The translations under genes were made by a program, and so were the position numbers. Of a stretch of 64,000 nt of DNA, positions 11,443 to 21,506 are shown piece by piece; the first letter of the stretch is position 1, and the number at the start of each line of letters is the position of its first letter. This DNA comes from Bradyrhizobium sp. ISRA464. Its GTDB lineage: Bacteria; Pseudomonadota; Alphaproteobacteria; Rhizobiales; Xanthobacteraceae. Where the stretch lies: NCBI RefSeq assembly GCF_029910095.1, contig NZ_CP094526.1, positions 2,046,001 through 2,110,000 of the forward strand, read 5' to 3'. The notes beneath the pieces are model-generated. The model was given only the letters and a program-made list of their open reading frames with translations, searched no databases and had not been told where the DNA came from.

Positions 11443-13322
11443 GTGTGTGCCGAGTATGAACGACAGCTTGGAGGTGGAAGTCCTCTATCCAGCCTGATGA
11501 CGGCGAAGGATTAGCGAAGCGCAAGGGCGTGACCGCGAGGAGGCGTCTGAAGAAAGCGTGGAGCAAAACCGCGGCCTGATGGACAAGAACCGGATAACGA
11601 GGCCTACCCGGCCCGGACGAGCGAGCACGTGATCGCGAAGTCCATGGTCATCAAGGGTCGGGGTGGTAAATCCGGCGGGCGTGCGGCGAAGGCGGTTGGT
11701 CTTACCTCGGGAGGTCTGCGCTGTGTCCCGGCAACGGGACTGAGGCCGTCGCAAGGTGGCCTGACCGCAGCGCAGAAGTCAGCCGAGGGCATAGTAGGCG
11801 GCAGCGCGCCGCCGAAGGCCCGAACGGTGGAAGTGGTTAGTAGAGCGGTCCATCTCGCGCGAGCCATGCGGCAGAAGAATCAGATCGAGCTGAACTCGGG
11901 CACCGGAGCGGAGGGTGAAGCCCCGAGCGCCGCCGCCCGAGAGACCGAAGCAAGCGCGACGAAGGCTAGTCTTGAACGCCCGGCGGTCGCAGGGCCGTCG
12001 ATGGAAGCAGTGGTCGAGCGTGAGAATCTGAAGAAAGCGTTGGCGCAAGTGAAGCGCAACAAGGGGGCGGCGGGCGTCGACGGGATGACCGTCGGCGAGC
12101 TGCCGACCCACCTGAAGGAGCACTGGCTCACGATCCGCGCCCAGTTGCTTGACGGCACCTACAAGCCACAGCCGGTGAGGCGGGTGGAGATACCGAAGGC
12201 ATCGGGCGGCCTGCGGCCGCTCGGCATCCCGACGGTACTCGACCGCTTTGTCCAGCAAGCGGTGATGCAGGTGTTGCAGGCAGATTGGGACGGAACGTTC
12301 TCCGAGGCGAGCTTCGGCTTCCGGCCGACCCGCTCGGCGCATCAGGCGGTGGAACGGGCGCAGATCTACATTGCGTCCGGGCACGCCGTCGTCGTGGACA
12401 TCGATCTGGAAAAGTTCTTCGACCGGGTCAACCACGACATCCTGATGGGGCTGGTTGCCAAGCGGGTCACTGACAAGCGCCTCCTGAAGTTGATCCGCGG
12501 CTTTCTGACCGCGGGCGTTCTGGAGGGAGGGCTGGTCAGTCCGACGGAAGAGGGCACGCCGCAGGGCGGCCCGCTCTCGCCGCTGTTGTCGAATCTGATG
12601 CTGGATGTGCTGGACAAGGAATTGGAGAAGCGCGGCCACCGCTTCGTGCGCTACGCCGATGACTGCAACATTTATGTGCGCAGTCATCGGGCGGGTGAGC
12701 GGGCGCTGGCGGGCATCGAGAAGTTCCTCGAAAAGCGCCTCAAGCTTAAGGTCAACAAGGCCAAGAGCGCGGTTGCCAGACCGAGTGTTCGTAAATTCCT
12801 GGGCTTCAGCTTCACCGGCGGGACAGAACCGCGGCGGCGCATCGCGCCGCAGGCGCTCGCCCGCTTCAAGGCGAGAGTTCGGGAACTGACGCGACGCACG
12901 TGCGGCCGAAGCCTGGCACAGACCGCCAAGGAGCTGTCCGTCTATCTCAAGGGATGGCGCGGCTACTTTGGCTTCTGTCAAACGCCGTCGGTGTTGCGGA
13001 CACTTGATGAGTGGACCAGGCGGCGGTTGCGCGCCATCGCCTGGAAGCAATGGAAGCGTGGAAGCACTCGCTTCGCCGAGCTGCGACGCCGCGGCGTCGG
13101 CCGGGATCTGGCGGCACAAACCGTCGGCAACCCACATGGCCCCTGGCGGCTCGCGAACAGCCCCGCACTCACCATCGCTCTGCCAAACGGCTTCTTCGCC
13201 TCACTCGGCTTGGCTTCTGTCGCGACACAGCGACCCGCATAATCCGCCGAACCGCCGGATACGGACCCGTATGTCCGGTGGTGTGGGAGGGGCGACGTCG
13301 CGAGGCGTCCCCCTATCCCGAT
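11443..13322 (+). mobile_element. group II intron (probably class IIC) with maturase
   Basis: The 5' end is read as GTGTG (11443 or 11445; GUGYG consensus). About 420 bases of non-coding sequence correspond to domains I-III, the maturase ORF lies in domain IV, and a domain V-like hairpin (CCGCCGGATACGG / CCGTATGTCCGGTGG, about 13253-13281) and a domain VI-like hairpin (GGGAGGGGCG ... GTCCCCCTATCCC) precede a 3' end at CGAT (13322). Insertion immediately after a rho-independent terminator and absence of an endonuclease domain fit class IIC. Exact ends are inferred, not verified against an empty site. Confidence 0.8.
11866..13242 (+). CDS. ltrA: group II intron reverse transcriptase/maturase
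   Basis: A 458-residue intron-encoded protein that assists splicing and reverse-transcribes the intron at new sites. RT blocks are clear: IPKASGGLRPLGIPTVLDRF, FGFRPTRSAHQAV, VVVDIDLEKFFDRVNHD, GTPQGGPLSPLLSNLML and catalytic YADD in FVRYADDCNIYV. The maturase (X) domain follows, with KGWRGYFGFC. There is no HNH endonuclease motif at the C-terminus. The ATG at 11866 is chosen because everything upstream should be structured intron RNA, although the frame stays open back to 11629. Confidence 0.92.
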   Translation: MRQKNQIELNSGTGAEGEAPSAAARETEASATKASLERPAVAGPSMEAVVERENLKKALAQVKRNKGAAGVDGMTVGELPTHLKEHWLTIRAQLLDGTYKPQPVRRVEIPKASGGLRPLGIPTVLDRFVQQAVMQVLQADWDGTFSEASFGFRPTRSAHQAVERAQIYIASGHAVVVDIDLEKFFDRVNHDILMGLVAKRVTDKRLLKLIRGFLTAGVLEGGLVSPTEEGTPQGGPLSPLLSNLMLDVLDKELEKRGHRFVRYADDCNIYVRSHRAGERALAGIEKFLEKRLKLKVNKAKSAVARPSVRKFLGFSFTGGTEPRRRIAPQALARFKARVRELTRRTCGRSLAQTAKELSVYLKGWRGYFGFCQTPSVLRTLDEWTRRRLRAIAWKQWKRGSTRFAELRRRGVGRDLAAQTVGNPHGPWRLANSPALTIALPNGFFASLGLASVATQRPA

Positions 13323-13589
13323 TTGTCATGCGTGCCGCGTCACCGCACAAGCGGACGCGCGCAACGACTTCTTCACCATCTTCATTGACGGGATATTTAC
13401 GCCTTTCATGCGCCACGCATTTACCAAGGCGCGCGATGTGACCTGCGAAAAGTCCGCGATGACTTGCGTGTAGCGCGCGTGCAACGCCGATTAACTCCGC
13501 GGCAACCTAAACAGGTTAGCTACAAAAAGGATCGAATTGCGCGCATCCGCGCGTCCGATCGCACTCTGTAAGCGTTGCGTGAGCGTACG
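13323..13589. other. intergenic gap between intron and sleB-type gene
   Basis: This is the continuation of the ancestral ppdK-hydrolase spacer after the intron. Before it, 13243-13322 is intron RNA (domains V-VI). I see no gene and no convincing promoter; only a few short GC-rich inverted repeats. Confidence 0.5.
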
Positions 13590-15068
13590 ATGTTTGTGTT
13601 GCGTAACCAGCCGAAGAGCGCTCGGCTTGCGCTCTTCGGTCTCGGTCTCAGCATCTTCGCCTTGATGCCGACCGAGACCGGATATCAGGATATCGCCTCG
13701 CTGCTTGCCCGCCAGCCGGGCGTCGCGGAGCGCTGGCAGAAGCGCGTATTCGCATCCGCCGTCGGCTCCATCCAGGTCGCGACCTACAGCTTCGGCCGTC
13801 CGATCGGCACATCTGCGCCGCTGGCTCCGAACTTCCTGCTCGCAAGGCTCGACAATCAGGGCATCGACGTCAGACGGGCGGTGACGCGCAATCCGATCGC
13901 CGCGCCGCCGCCGCGCTACCAGGCTTCCGATTTTCCCAAGGTCGATCGCACGCTGAAGGGTGATCGCCTCGTCGTCGCCAAGCCTGATCCGGTCGCGCCC
14001 GCCGCGCCCTCCAACGCAGGCTCGTCGCACGAGGACCCGGCAACGTCGAATGCGTCGGTCAGAGGCATGAAGACCGCAGATAAGGCGCCTGCCGAAAACG
14101 CGCCGCTCGATCCCGAATTGCAGGACGCATTGCGTGCGCCGCCATTGCCGCAATATTCGACGTCGTCGCTGCCGCAATACGATGTGTCGCTGTCGCTCGA
14201 GGCCGACTCGCTCGACGACCTGAAGCCTGAGCCCGCCACGCAATCATCCGCCACCAACACGACGCAGCCAGGCGATCCGTTCTCGTTCCAGACAGCGAGC
14301 CTGTTCTTCGGCTCGTCGCTCGGGTCGCCGGGGAGCATCGAGCGCTGGCTGCCGGGCGAGGAGCCTGTGATCGTGACGCCGGCCGCCCAGCCGGATCCCG
14401 ACATGAAGGTGATGGCATCATTGCCCGTCGACGCCGACGGCCCGGTCAAGGCCACCGAGATGGGCGAAAGCATCGCGCCGAAAGGCCAGGTCAACGCCGA
14501 CAACCAGCGCGCCAAGACTCCAGCCGAGCGGCTCGGTCTGTTCGACGCGAAGTCACGCGCCAAGTCGGAGAAGTGCCTGGCGGAAGCGGTCTATTTCGAG
14601 GCCCGCGGCGAAGCCGTGCGCGGCCAGATCGCGGTCGCCCAGGTGGTGATGAACCGCGTCTTCTCCGGCAAATATCCGGAGACCGTGTGCGGCGTGGTCT
14701 ACCAGAACAAGAACCGTCATTTTGCCTGCCAGTTCACCTTCGCCTGCGACAACATTCCCGACGTCGTTCGCGAGCCCGACATGTGGGATCGCGCGAAGAA
14801 GATCGCGAAGGCGATGCTTGACGGCAAGCTGTGGCTGCCGGAGGTCAACCGTTCGACGCACTACCATGCCTATTGGGTGCGGCCGTCCTGGGTCAGCGAG
14901 ATGAAGAAGACGTACAAATTCGGTGTCCACACCTTCTACCGCCCGCGCGCCTGGGGCGATGGCAGCGACGCGCCGAAGTGGGGCAATCCGGCGGAAACCG
15001 CCGAGATCTCAGCCGAGCTTGCCGAAGCCGCGCAGAGCTCGGCCGAGCAGGCCAGCGCGAAACGCTGA
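13590..15068 (+). CDS. SleB-type cell wall hydrolase (Hydrolase_2)
   Basis: A 492-residue envelope protein. An N-terminal hydrophobic segment (LALFGLGLSIFALMP) serves as signal or anchor. A long low-complexity Pro/Ala/Ser linker (about residues 90-310) follows, then the SleB/CwlJ domain (about 330-460): CLAEAVYFEARGEAVRGQIA, VMNRVFSGKYPETVCGVVYQ, HFACQFTFACD and STHYHAYWVRPSW. The catalytic Glu is probably in YFEARGE. The family cleaves peptidoglycan as a lytic transglycosylase/amidase. The ATG at 13590 is chosen; a TTG five codons upstream is also possible. Confidence 0.88.
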   Translation: MFVLRNQPKSARLALFGLGLSIFALMPTETGYQDIASLLARQPGVAERWQKRVFASAVGSIQVATYSFGRPIGTSAPLAPNFLLARLDNQGIDVRRAVTRNPIAAPPPRYQASDFPKVDRTLKGDRLVVAKPDPVAPAAPSNAGSSHEDPATSNASVRGMKTADKAPAENAPLDPELQDALRAPPLPQYSTSSLPQYDVSLSLEADSLDDLKPEPATQSSATNTTQPGDPFSFQTASLFFGSSLGSPGSIERWLPGEEPVIVTPAAQPDPDMKVMASLPVDADGPVKATEMGESIAPKGQVNADNQRAKTPAERLGLFDAKSRAKSEKCLAEAVYFEARGEAVRGQIAVAQVVMNRVFSGKYPETVCGVVYQNKNRHFACQFTFACDNIPDVVREPDMWDRAKKIAKAMLDGKLWLPEVNRSTHYHAYWVRPSWVSEMKKTYKFGVHTFYRPRAWGDGSDAPKWGNPAETAEISAELAEAAQSSAEQASAKR

Positions 15069-15248
15069 TTGCACGGCATCTTGGCGAGCCGGGACGAACG
15101 GCCGCGGTTCTATTCATTTTGCAGAGCTGTCCTGCAGCCGAAAAATTTTCTCCGGGCCCCCTTGGGGTTTTCATGCATCTGCATTAACTCCCTGTAACGT
15201 TTCGCGCGGCCGGCGCCGTGCATGGGTAGTTGCCGGGGGAGAGATCAG

Positions 15249-16493
15249 ATGGCTGTAACCACCGGAGACCTTCGTCCGGCATCCGACACGTGGCGCACGC
15301 CACTCGTGATCATCGTCTGCGGTTGCGCAATTGCGCTGCTCAGCTTCGGCCCGCGCTCCAGCCTCGGTTTCTTCGTGCAGCCGATGAGCCGTGAATTCGG
15401 CTGGGGCCGCGACATCTTCGGCCTTGCGATCGCGTTCCAGAACCTGCTGTGGGGATTGGGCCAGCCGGTGGCCGGCGCGATCGCCGATCGCTTCGGCCTG
15501 CTACGCGTCATGATCGTCGGCGCCTTGCTCTATGCCGCGGGCCTGCTGTTGATGCGCTATTCGACCACGCCGTTGTCGCTCGATTTGAGCGCCGGCGTGC
15601 TGATCGGGTTCGGTCTGTCGGGCTCGTCGTTCAACCTGGTGCTGGCGGCCTTCAGCAAGCTGTTGCCGCCCGAGCGGCGCGGCATCGCGCTTGGCGCCGG
15701 CACTGCCGCTGGCTCGTTCGGCCAGTTCCTGTTTGCGCCATTCGGCGTGGCCCTGATCGACAATTTCGGCTGGCAGACTGCGCTTGTCGTGTTCGGCGCG
15801 CTGATGCTGTTGATCCTGCCGCTGTCGCTGGCGCTCGCCACCCCGCCGGCCGAGGCCGACAACGTTCCGGCCGCCGACCAGCAATCGTTCAAGACCGCGC
15901 TGGCTGAAGCCTTCGGCCATCGCTCCTACGTGCTGCTGGTGCTGGGCTTCTTTACCTGCGGCTTCCAGCTTGCGTTCGTCACGATTCATCTGCCGGCCTA
16001 TCTCGCCGATCGCGGCATTCCGGCGTCGACAGGCGGCTGGGTGGTCGCGGCGATCGGTCTGTTCAACATCGTCGGCTCGCTCGGCGTCGGCTGGTTGCAG
16101 AACTACATCCCGAAGCGCTACCTGCTGTCGGCGATCTATTTCACCCGCGCGCTTGCGACCGTCGCCTTCATCTCGTTCCCGATCACGACATTCTCGGCGA
16201 TCGCGTTCGGCGCGGTCTCGGGCGTCACCTGGCTGTCCACCGTGCCGCCGACCTCGGCGCTGGTGGCGTTGATGTTCGGCACGCGCTGGTTCTCTACGCT
16301 CTACGGATTCGCCTTCGTCAGCCATCAGGTCGGCGGCTTCCTCGGCGTCTGGCTCGGCGGCGTGGTATTCGAGCAGTACGGTTCCTACACGCCGGTCTGG
16401 TGGCTTTCGATCCTGTTCGGCGTGCTGTCGGCGCTGATCAACCTGCCGATCGTCGAAGCCCCGGTCGCACGCCCGGTTGCGCAGCCTGCCTGA
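15249..16493 (+). CDS. MFS transporter
   Basis: A 414-residue carrier with about 12 hydrophobic helices. The MFS loop motif between helices 2 and 3 appears as GAIADRFGLLRVM, and a GxxxG-rich helix 5 (GIALGAGTAAGSFGQFLFAP) is seen. The split around residues 195-215 is the usual central cytoplasmic loop. It resembles monocarboxylate/OFA-like MFS proteins. The ATG at 15249 follows GGGGAGAGATC. The neighbouring acuI gene suggests, weakly, a small organic acid substrate. Confidence 0.85.
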   Translation: MAVTTGDLRPASDTWRTPLVIIVCGCAIALLSFGPRSSLGFFVQPMSREFGWGRDIFGLAIAFQNLLWGLGQPVAGAIADRFGLLRVMIVGALLYAAGLLLMRYSTTPLSLDLSAGVLIGFGLSGSSFNLVLAAFSKLLPPERRGIALGAGTAAGSFGQFLFAPFGVALIDNFGWQTALVVFGALMLLILPLSLALATPPAEADNVPAADQQSFKTALAEAFGHRSYVLLVLGFFTCGFQLAFVTIHLPAYLADRGIPASTGGWVVAAIGLFNIVGSLGVGWLQNYIPKRYLLSAIYFTRALATVAFISFPITTFSAIAFGAVSGVTWLSTVPPTSALVALMFGTRWFSTLYGFAFVSHQVGGFLGVWLGGVVFEQYGSYTPVWWLSILFGVLSALINLPIVEAPVARPVAQPA

Positions 16494-16539
16494 TGGGTTA
16501 AACATGCCCCGAACCTAAGGATCTCGGGGAGTGCACATC

Positions 16540-17526
16540 GTGGCAACGTTCAAGGCAATCAGGATCGACAAGGCGGACAAAGGTACCACTGCCGCGCTCA
16601 CGCAATTCGACGAAGCCGAGTTGATGGACGGCGACGTCACGGTGCGGGTCGAGTGGTCGACGTTGAACTACAAGGACGGCCTCGCGCTGACCGGTAAGGC
16701 GCCGGTGGTGCGCCGGTTCCCGATGATCGCCGGCATCGATTTCGCCGGCACCGTCGAGCAATCCAGCCATACCGACTGGAAGGCGGGCGACAAGGTGGTC
16801 TGCAACGGCTGGGGCATGGGCGAGACCCATCTCGGCGCCTATGCTGAGAAGGCCCGCGTCAAGGGCGACTGGCTGGTGCGTCTGCCGGACGGCATCTCGG
16901 CGCGGGATGCGATGGCGATCGGCACCGCAGGCTATACCGCAATGCTGTCGGTGCTGGCGCTGGAGGAGCATGGCCTGACGCCGAAGAGCGGTCCGATCGC
17001 AGTGACGGGCGCCGCCGGCGGCGTCGGGTCGGTCGCGATCGCCGTGCTCTCGAAGCTCGGTTACCACGTCATCGCGTCAACCGGACGGCTGTCCGAGGCC
17101 GATTATCTGAAGGGTCTTGGCGCGTCCGAGGTGATCGACCGCGCCGATCTCTCGGGCCCGGCGAAGCCGCTGGCGAAGGAGCGCTGGGCCGGTGGTGTGG
17201 ATAGTGTCGGATCGACCACGCTGGCGAATCTGCTCTCCATGACCCGTTATGGCGGCGCCGTCGCGGCCTGCGGTCTGGCGGCCGGTATGGACTTGCCGAC
17301 GTCGGTCGCGCCCTTCATTTTACGGGGAGTGTGCCTTCTCGGCATCGATTCGGTGATGTGCCCGATCGAGTTGCGAAGGACTGCCTGGCGTCGCCTTGCG
17401 AGCGATCTGGATAAGGCGAAACTGGCTGATATTACTCACGAAATCGTCTTAGACGAGGTCGCCGCGTACGGTCCGAAAATCCTCGGCGGCCAGGTCCGCG
17501 GCCGGATCGTGGTAAAAATAGTCTGA
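16540..17526 (+). CDS. acuI: acrylyl-CoA reductase (NADPH), AcuI/YhdH family
   Basis: A 328-residue medium-chain dehydrogenase/reductase without the zinc ligands of alcohol dehydrogenases. Signatures are [36 protein letters not shown] and the nucleotide-binding [13 protein letters not shown], then LGASEVIDR. The family reduces acryloyl-CoA to propionyl-CoA with NADPH, protecting against a toxic electrophile. GTG at 16540 is preferred to GTG at 16531 because GGGGAG (16526-16531) is correctly spaced and the product then starts with ATFKAI, the family norm. A 46-base gap separates it from the MFS gene. Confidence 0.9.
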   Translation: MATFKAIRIDKADKGTTAALTQFDEAELMDGDVTVRVEWSTLNYKDGLALTGKAPVVRRFPMIAGIDFAGTVEQSSHTDWKAGDKVVCNGWGMGETHLGAYAEKARVKGDWLVRLPDGISARDAMAIGTAGYTAMLSVLALEEHGLTPKSGPIAVTGAAGGVGSVAIAVLSKLGYHVIASTGRLSEADYLKGLGASEVIDRADLSGPAKPLAKERWAGGVDSVGSTTLANLLSMTRYGGAVAACGLAAGMDLPTSVAPFILRGVCLLGIDSVMCPIELRRTAWRRLASDLDKAKLADITHEIVLDEVAAYGPKILGGQVRGRIVVKIV

Positions 17527-17705
17527 GCGCGTTCAGACTTTACCAACCAAGCTGCTCCAATGTTGCCACTGTTGGTATGGTAAGCAGCGGGTAAAGAGAC
17601 CTACAGCATGATCTGGGGGGGCTCGCGCAGATGTCGAAAGCGCCTGTGTGGGGACCTTGTGGGTACAAGGAGCGGGAGCCCGCGCTCGTAAGTTGGAGTA
17701 GCTGC

Positions 17706-18305
17706 ATGCTTGCGCGTTTGATGTTGGGGGCCGTCACGGCCGGAGCAATGGTCGTGCCGGCATTCGCGGGCATGATGAACGCCGACGAGGCCCGTAAGTT
17801 CGTCGCCGGCAAGGTGTTCGCCTTCACCTGTTTCGATGGCACCCGCGGCGCCGGCCGCATTCTCGACGACATGGGTGCGGCGGGCTCGATCCAGTTCTCC
17901 GGCTCGGGTCCGATCCGCCATGTGCGACTGCCGGGCAACACGCTGCAGATCCGTGGCCAGAGCGTCTGTGCCTCGCTGAAGGGACTACCGTTCGAGCCCT
18001 GTTTCAATCTCGACAAGCAGGACGACCGTTCATTCCGCGGCTCGGTCTCCGGAATGGGCTTTGCCTATTGCGATTTCCATCACCAGGGTGGCCATCAGAT
18101 GCTGATGGCGCGCGCGGTGGCGCGGCCGCGTTCGCATCATCGGTCCGAACAGACGCGCTCGGCCGACGCGTCGCAAACCGAAGTGACGGCACGCGTGGAA
18201 ACGCCGCGCGTCCAGAGCAACAAGCTCGAGCCGGTCAAATCCGAGGCCAAGGCGGAGCCGGCCAAGAGCGAGAGCCCGCCGGAGCTGCGTCGCTCGACCG
18301 AGTAA
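17706..18305 (+). CDS. secreted protein of unknown function with low-complexity tail
   Basis: A 199-residue protein with a signal peptide (MLARLMLGAVTAGAMVVPAFA), then a compact domain with four Cys residues (FAFTCFDGTRGAGRI, QSVCASLKGLPFEPCFNLD, MGFAYCDFH) that could form two disulfides, then a Lys/Glu/Pro-rich tail from about residue 135. The ATG at 17706 follows GGAG. It resembles rhizobial periplasmic hypothetical proteins; I do not assign a named family. Confidence 0.7.
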   Translation: MLARLMLGAVTAGAMVVPAFAGMMNADEARKFVAGKVFAFTCFDGTRGAGRILDDMGAAGSIQFSGSGPIRHVRLPGNTLQIRGQSVCASLKGLPFEPCFNLDKQDDRSFRGSVSGMGFAYCDFHHQGGHQMLMARAVARPRSHHRSEQTRSADASQTEVTARVETPRVQSNKLEPVKSEAKAEPAKSESPPELRRSTE

Positions 18306-18450
18306 CGCCACAAGTTAATCTTCGCGCCGGGACGAATATCGGCCGCCAAGCCGTAGTCATACGGATGGCGGCCTTCATGCGTTGGTAGCTACTCAATGTC
18401 CAACGTCCTCCGAAAGGCCGGACGTTGGCCCCCGTATTTGAGTAGAGTTT

Positions 18451-18684
18451 ATGGCGCAGTATTTTTTCAGGATCAGTCACGGCGAATACGCAGGCGCCTC
18501 CGATCAGGCGACGGAGTTCGAGAACCGGGACGTGGCCTGGGCCGAGATGACGAAAGTCTGCGGCAACTTCCTTGGCAGTATCTCGCGCAATCTCAAGCAG
18601 AACAGCGAGTGGCACATGGAGTTGCTCGACGAAGGCCGGAAGCCTGTGTTCAGGATTCGCCTTGTCGCGGAATCGGTCGACTGA
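18451..18684 (+). CDS. DUF6894 family small protein
   Basis: A 77-residue protein starting MAQYFFRISHGEYAGASDQ and ending WHMELLDEGRKPVFRIRLVAE. The YFF...G...D..G.E....A..EA.. layout matches DUF6894, abundant in Bradyrhizobium and of unknown function. It converges with the DUF2339 gene downstream. Confidence 0.8.
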   Translation: MAQYFFRISHGEYAGASDQATEFENRDVAWAEMTKVCGNFLGSISRNLKQNSEWHMELLDEGRKPVFRIRLVAESVD

Positions 18685-18709
18685 CGTTCGCCGCTCTCCA
18701 CCACTCCGC

Positions 18710-21394
18710 CTATCCCTCGGCTTGCGGGACAGGCGGCGGGGCCTGCCTGCGGAACAGGATGCGCTGGTACAGCCAGCCGATCGCGACCAGCACGATGCCC
18801 AAGCACATGAACGACAGCGCGCGGTAAACGCCGGTCAGCGTCGACATGTCGACCAGAAACGCCTTCAGGATCGTCAGGCCGATCACGACGGCGGATGCGA
18901 GCCGTGCACGCTGCGAGTTCACCAGAATACCGATACCAAGCAGCGCGACGCCGAACATCAGCCAGGCGATCGAATAGGTGTATTGCTCAGCGTCCGTGGT
19001 CTCGCTGTAGGTCAGCACCGGTCCGTTATAGAGCCGACGGATTTCAAAGGTCACGTAAGCGAGCGCAAGGATCAGCGCGCCCGCAGCGATGGTGTTGCCG
19101 TAGCTCGCGGGGCGATGGCCCGCCACGGCATAGGACAACAGCAGCGCCAGCACGGCGGGCAGGGCGTAGCCGAGCAGCAGCAGATTGAGGAAGCTGCCGC
19201 CGACGTTCTCGGACCACAGCATCGGGTTTTCCAGCCCCAGCAGTCCGAACGCTGCGCCTAGTCCGGCGAAGCCGGTCAGCAGCACCGCGCCGACATTGTG
19301 GACAATGCTGCCGCTGCGCAGCCGTAGGCGTTCCAGCCCGATCGCCATCGCGAGCGTCACGCCGACCTGCAATGCGACCTCGGTCAGCCCCGCGGTATCG
19401 CGATAGACGTCGCCGCCGTTGACAGCGTGGCGGATCTCCATGAAGGCGAGCAGCACGGTGAACAGGATGGCGGCGGACTCGACCATCCGCAGCGGGACAT
19501 CGTCGCCGTTGCGGCGGAGGAAGTGGCCTCCCGCCCAGAACGACAGTGCCGGGATGCCATAGCCCCACAACAACCAGTTGAAGATCGGCGTGGTGCCGAC
19601 GGCATCGCCGGCAATCCGCGGCTCGTAGCCGATGCGCAGCATCACGATGGCGGCGAGGATCGCGGCGAGCCAGCGCAGGAACGGGATCGGCCGCTGCACC
19701 GAGAGCCACGCGGTGCCCATCGAGGCCAGTGCGAGGGCGATGGTGAGCCAGCCGCGGTCGAGCGCGAAGGTGAGCGCGAGGGCAAGCGATGCAAGCGCAC
19801 CGGTGGCGAACAGTGCGATCGAGGGAGACAGCTCCTGCCGCTCGCCGCGCCGTGTCAGCGCCTCGGTCGCGGCGGCATAGGCCGCGGCGAGCAGCACGGC
19901 GAGGATCGCAAACGGGATCGAGCGATCCAGATGCGCGATGCGTGCGTAGAGCGCGACCAAAAGCGAGACCGGCGTGAACACGGCCACGGCGGCCCAGGTC
20001 GCGGTGATCTTCGTCGTGGCAAACCGCATCTGGGCGAGAAATCCTGCGATACCAAACGCGGCCGCGAACACCGCCGCGGTCACGAGATGCAGCGAGACCG
20101 AACCATCGGTCGCCGATGGGCCGATACCCGGGATCGCTCCGCCCGGAGCCACCAGCATCTCGACGTTGCGGCGGACGGCCCATTCGCCGAACACGATGAA
20201 GGCGAAGGCTGACGCGGCGCCGATCGCGCCAACTGCCGCGGGGGCGCGCCAGCCGACGACGAGGCTGCCGGCCACCAGCAGCGCGAAGCTGATCATGGCG
20301 GCGTCGGCATGCGCGCTGTTCAGCACGATCATCATTGCGCCGAACAGGTAGGCCGCGAGCGAAACGGACGAGATCGGCTCGATCGCTTCGCCGCCGCCCT
20401 CAGGGCCGAACACGAAGCCGCAGACTACGAGCAGCGCGGCGAGCACGAACCCCGCGATCACGTGGAAGGCGTGCGGCGCGATCATCTCCGGACCGCATTG
20501 CAGGCAGGGGAAGGTCCACAGCAGCGCGAACACGATCGTCGTGACCGCAAGCCAGCGCCACAAGCGGATGCGCGCGAGCCCGAACGACGCCGCGGTCACG
20601 ATCGCGAGATAGATATAAAGCGACCAGAAGTCGGGCTTGTCGGACGATACAAGGATCGGCGTGACGAAGGCACCGACGATACCGAGCCCGGCGAGCGCGG
20701 GTCCATGCAGCAGCGCGGCTGCGAGCGTGCCGAGCGCGACCAGGCCGAGCAGGATGAACGCGGTCGCCGGTGCGAGGAAGTCATAGAGCGCGTAGGCGGC
20801 GTAGACGGTAGCGAACGCCACCGCGGTGCCGGCGGCGGTGAGGATCGCCGGGATGTTGGCGATCGGCAGCGCAGCGATGGTGGAGATGCTTTCCTTGCGC
20901 CGCGTCCACTCGCCGGCCGCAAGCAGCGCCAGCGCGAACAGGCCGCCGAGCATCGTGCGCACGCCGGGGCCGAGCAGGCCGGCCTCGATCGAGTAGCGCA
21001 CCATGAAGAAGCCGCCGAGCGCGAGCGTCAGGCCGCCGATCCACACCACCCAGCGCGTGCCCAATTTCTCCTCCAGGCCGGGCGCCGGTTGTGGCAGGGG
21101 CGGCGGCGCGGCGCTCGGCGCGCTCGCGGCCGGCTGGTCCTGCACATCAGGCGCAACGGGTGCCGCCTCCGGCAACGGCGGCGGCATAGGCGCAATTGAT
21201 GGCGCGGCCGGCAGCGTCTGTTCGGATTCCTCTGGCGGTGCCGGGGAGATCGGACGCGCAGCGGTCGTTGTCGCGGCCTCGATCGCTTCCAGCCGGCTCC
21301 GCAGCGCCGCAATCTGGTTCAGCGCCTTGCGCGCGAAGATGATCGCGACGATGGCGATGACCAGCGTCAGGAAGTCGAACGGTGAATCGAACAT
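18710..21394 (-). CDS. DUF2339 large multi-spanning membrane protein
   Basis: An 894-residue protein with an N-terminal hydrophobic helix (FDFLTLVIAIVAIIFA), a short coiled coil (ALNQIAALRSRLEAIEAA), a Pro/Ala-rich cytoplasmic linker (about 45-105), the conserved GTRWVVWIGGLTLALGGFF and then more than 20 membrane segments to the C-terminus. This is the DUF2339 architecture. Function is unknown; large polytopic form suggests a transporter or envelope role. GC-rich coding bias leaves open frames on the opposite strand that are shadows. Confidence 0.9.
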   Translation of the reverse strand: MFDSPFDFLTLVIAIVAIIFARKALNQIAALRSRLEAIEAATTTAARPISPAPPEESEQTLPAAPSIAPMPPPLPEAAPVAPDVQDQPAASAPSAAPPPLPQPAPGLEEKLGTRWVVWIGGLTLALGGFFMVRYSIEAGLLGPGVRTMLGGLFALALLAAGEWTRRKESISTIAALPIANIPAILTAAGTAVAFATVYAAYALYDFLAPATAFILLGLVALGTLAAALLHGPALAGLGIVGAFVTPILVSSDKPDFWSLYIYLAIVTAASFGLARIRLWRWLAVTTIVFALLWTFPCLQCGPEMIAPHAFHVIAGFVLAALLVVCGFVFGPEGGGEAIEPISSVSLAAYLFGAMMIVLNSAHADAAMISFALLVAGSLVVGWRAPAAVGAIGAASAFAFIVFGEWAVRRNVEMLVAPGGAIPGIGPSATDGSVSLHLVTAAVFAAAFGIAGFLAQMRFATTKITATWAAVAVFTPVSLLVALYARIAHLDRSIPFAILAVLLAAAYAAATEALTRRGERQELSPSIALFATGALASLALALTFALDRGWLTIALALASMGTAWLSVQRPIPFLRWLAAILAAIVMLRIGYEPRIAGDAVGTTPIFNWLLWGYGIPALSFWAGGHFLRRNGDDVPLRMVESAAILFTVLLAFMEIRHAVNGGDVYRDTAGLTEVALQVGVTLAMAIGLERLRLRSGSIVHNVGAVLLTGFAGLGAAFGLLGLENPMLWSENVGGSFLNLLLLGYALPAVLALLLSYAVAGHRPASYGNTIAAGALILALAYVTFEIRRLYNGPVLTYSETTDAEQYTYSIAWLMFGVALLGIGILVNSQRARLASAVVIGLTILKAFLVDMSTLTGVYRALSFMCLGIVLVAIGWLYQRILFRRQAPPPVPQAEG

Positions 21395-21506
21395 TGGGCC
21401 TCCGGCAAAGCGCGCCGGACCTTTGGCCAGCCAGCGGCCCGTCGCAACCTATTATGTGCAGCCTGAGGGGCTGGAAGTTCAAGCGATAGGGCGCGGCACG
21501 CTCGTG

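Noticed and set aside
11629..11865. 79-codon N-terminal extension of the maturase frame
   Set aside because: It lies in the domain I-III region of the intron RNA, and the family N-terminus starts near 11866.
20309..21199. 296-residue open frame antisense to the DUF2339 gene
   Set aside because: Arg/Glu/Gly-dominated shadow composition; the opposite strand encodes a clear polytopic membrane protein.
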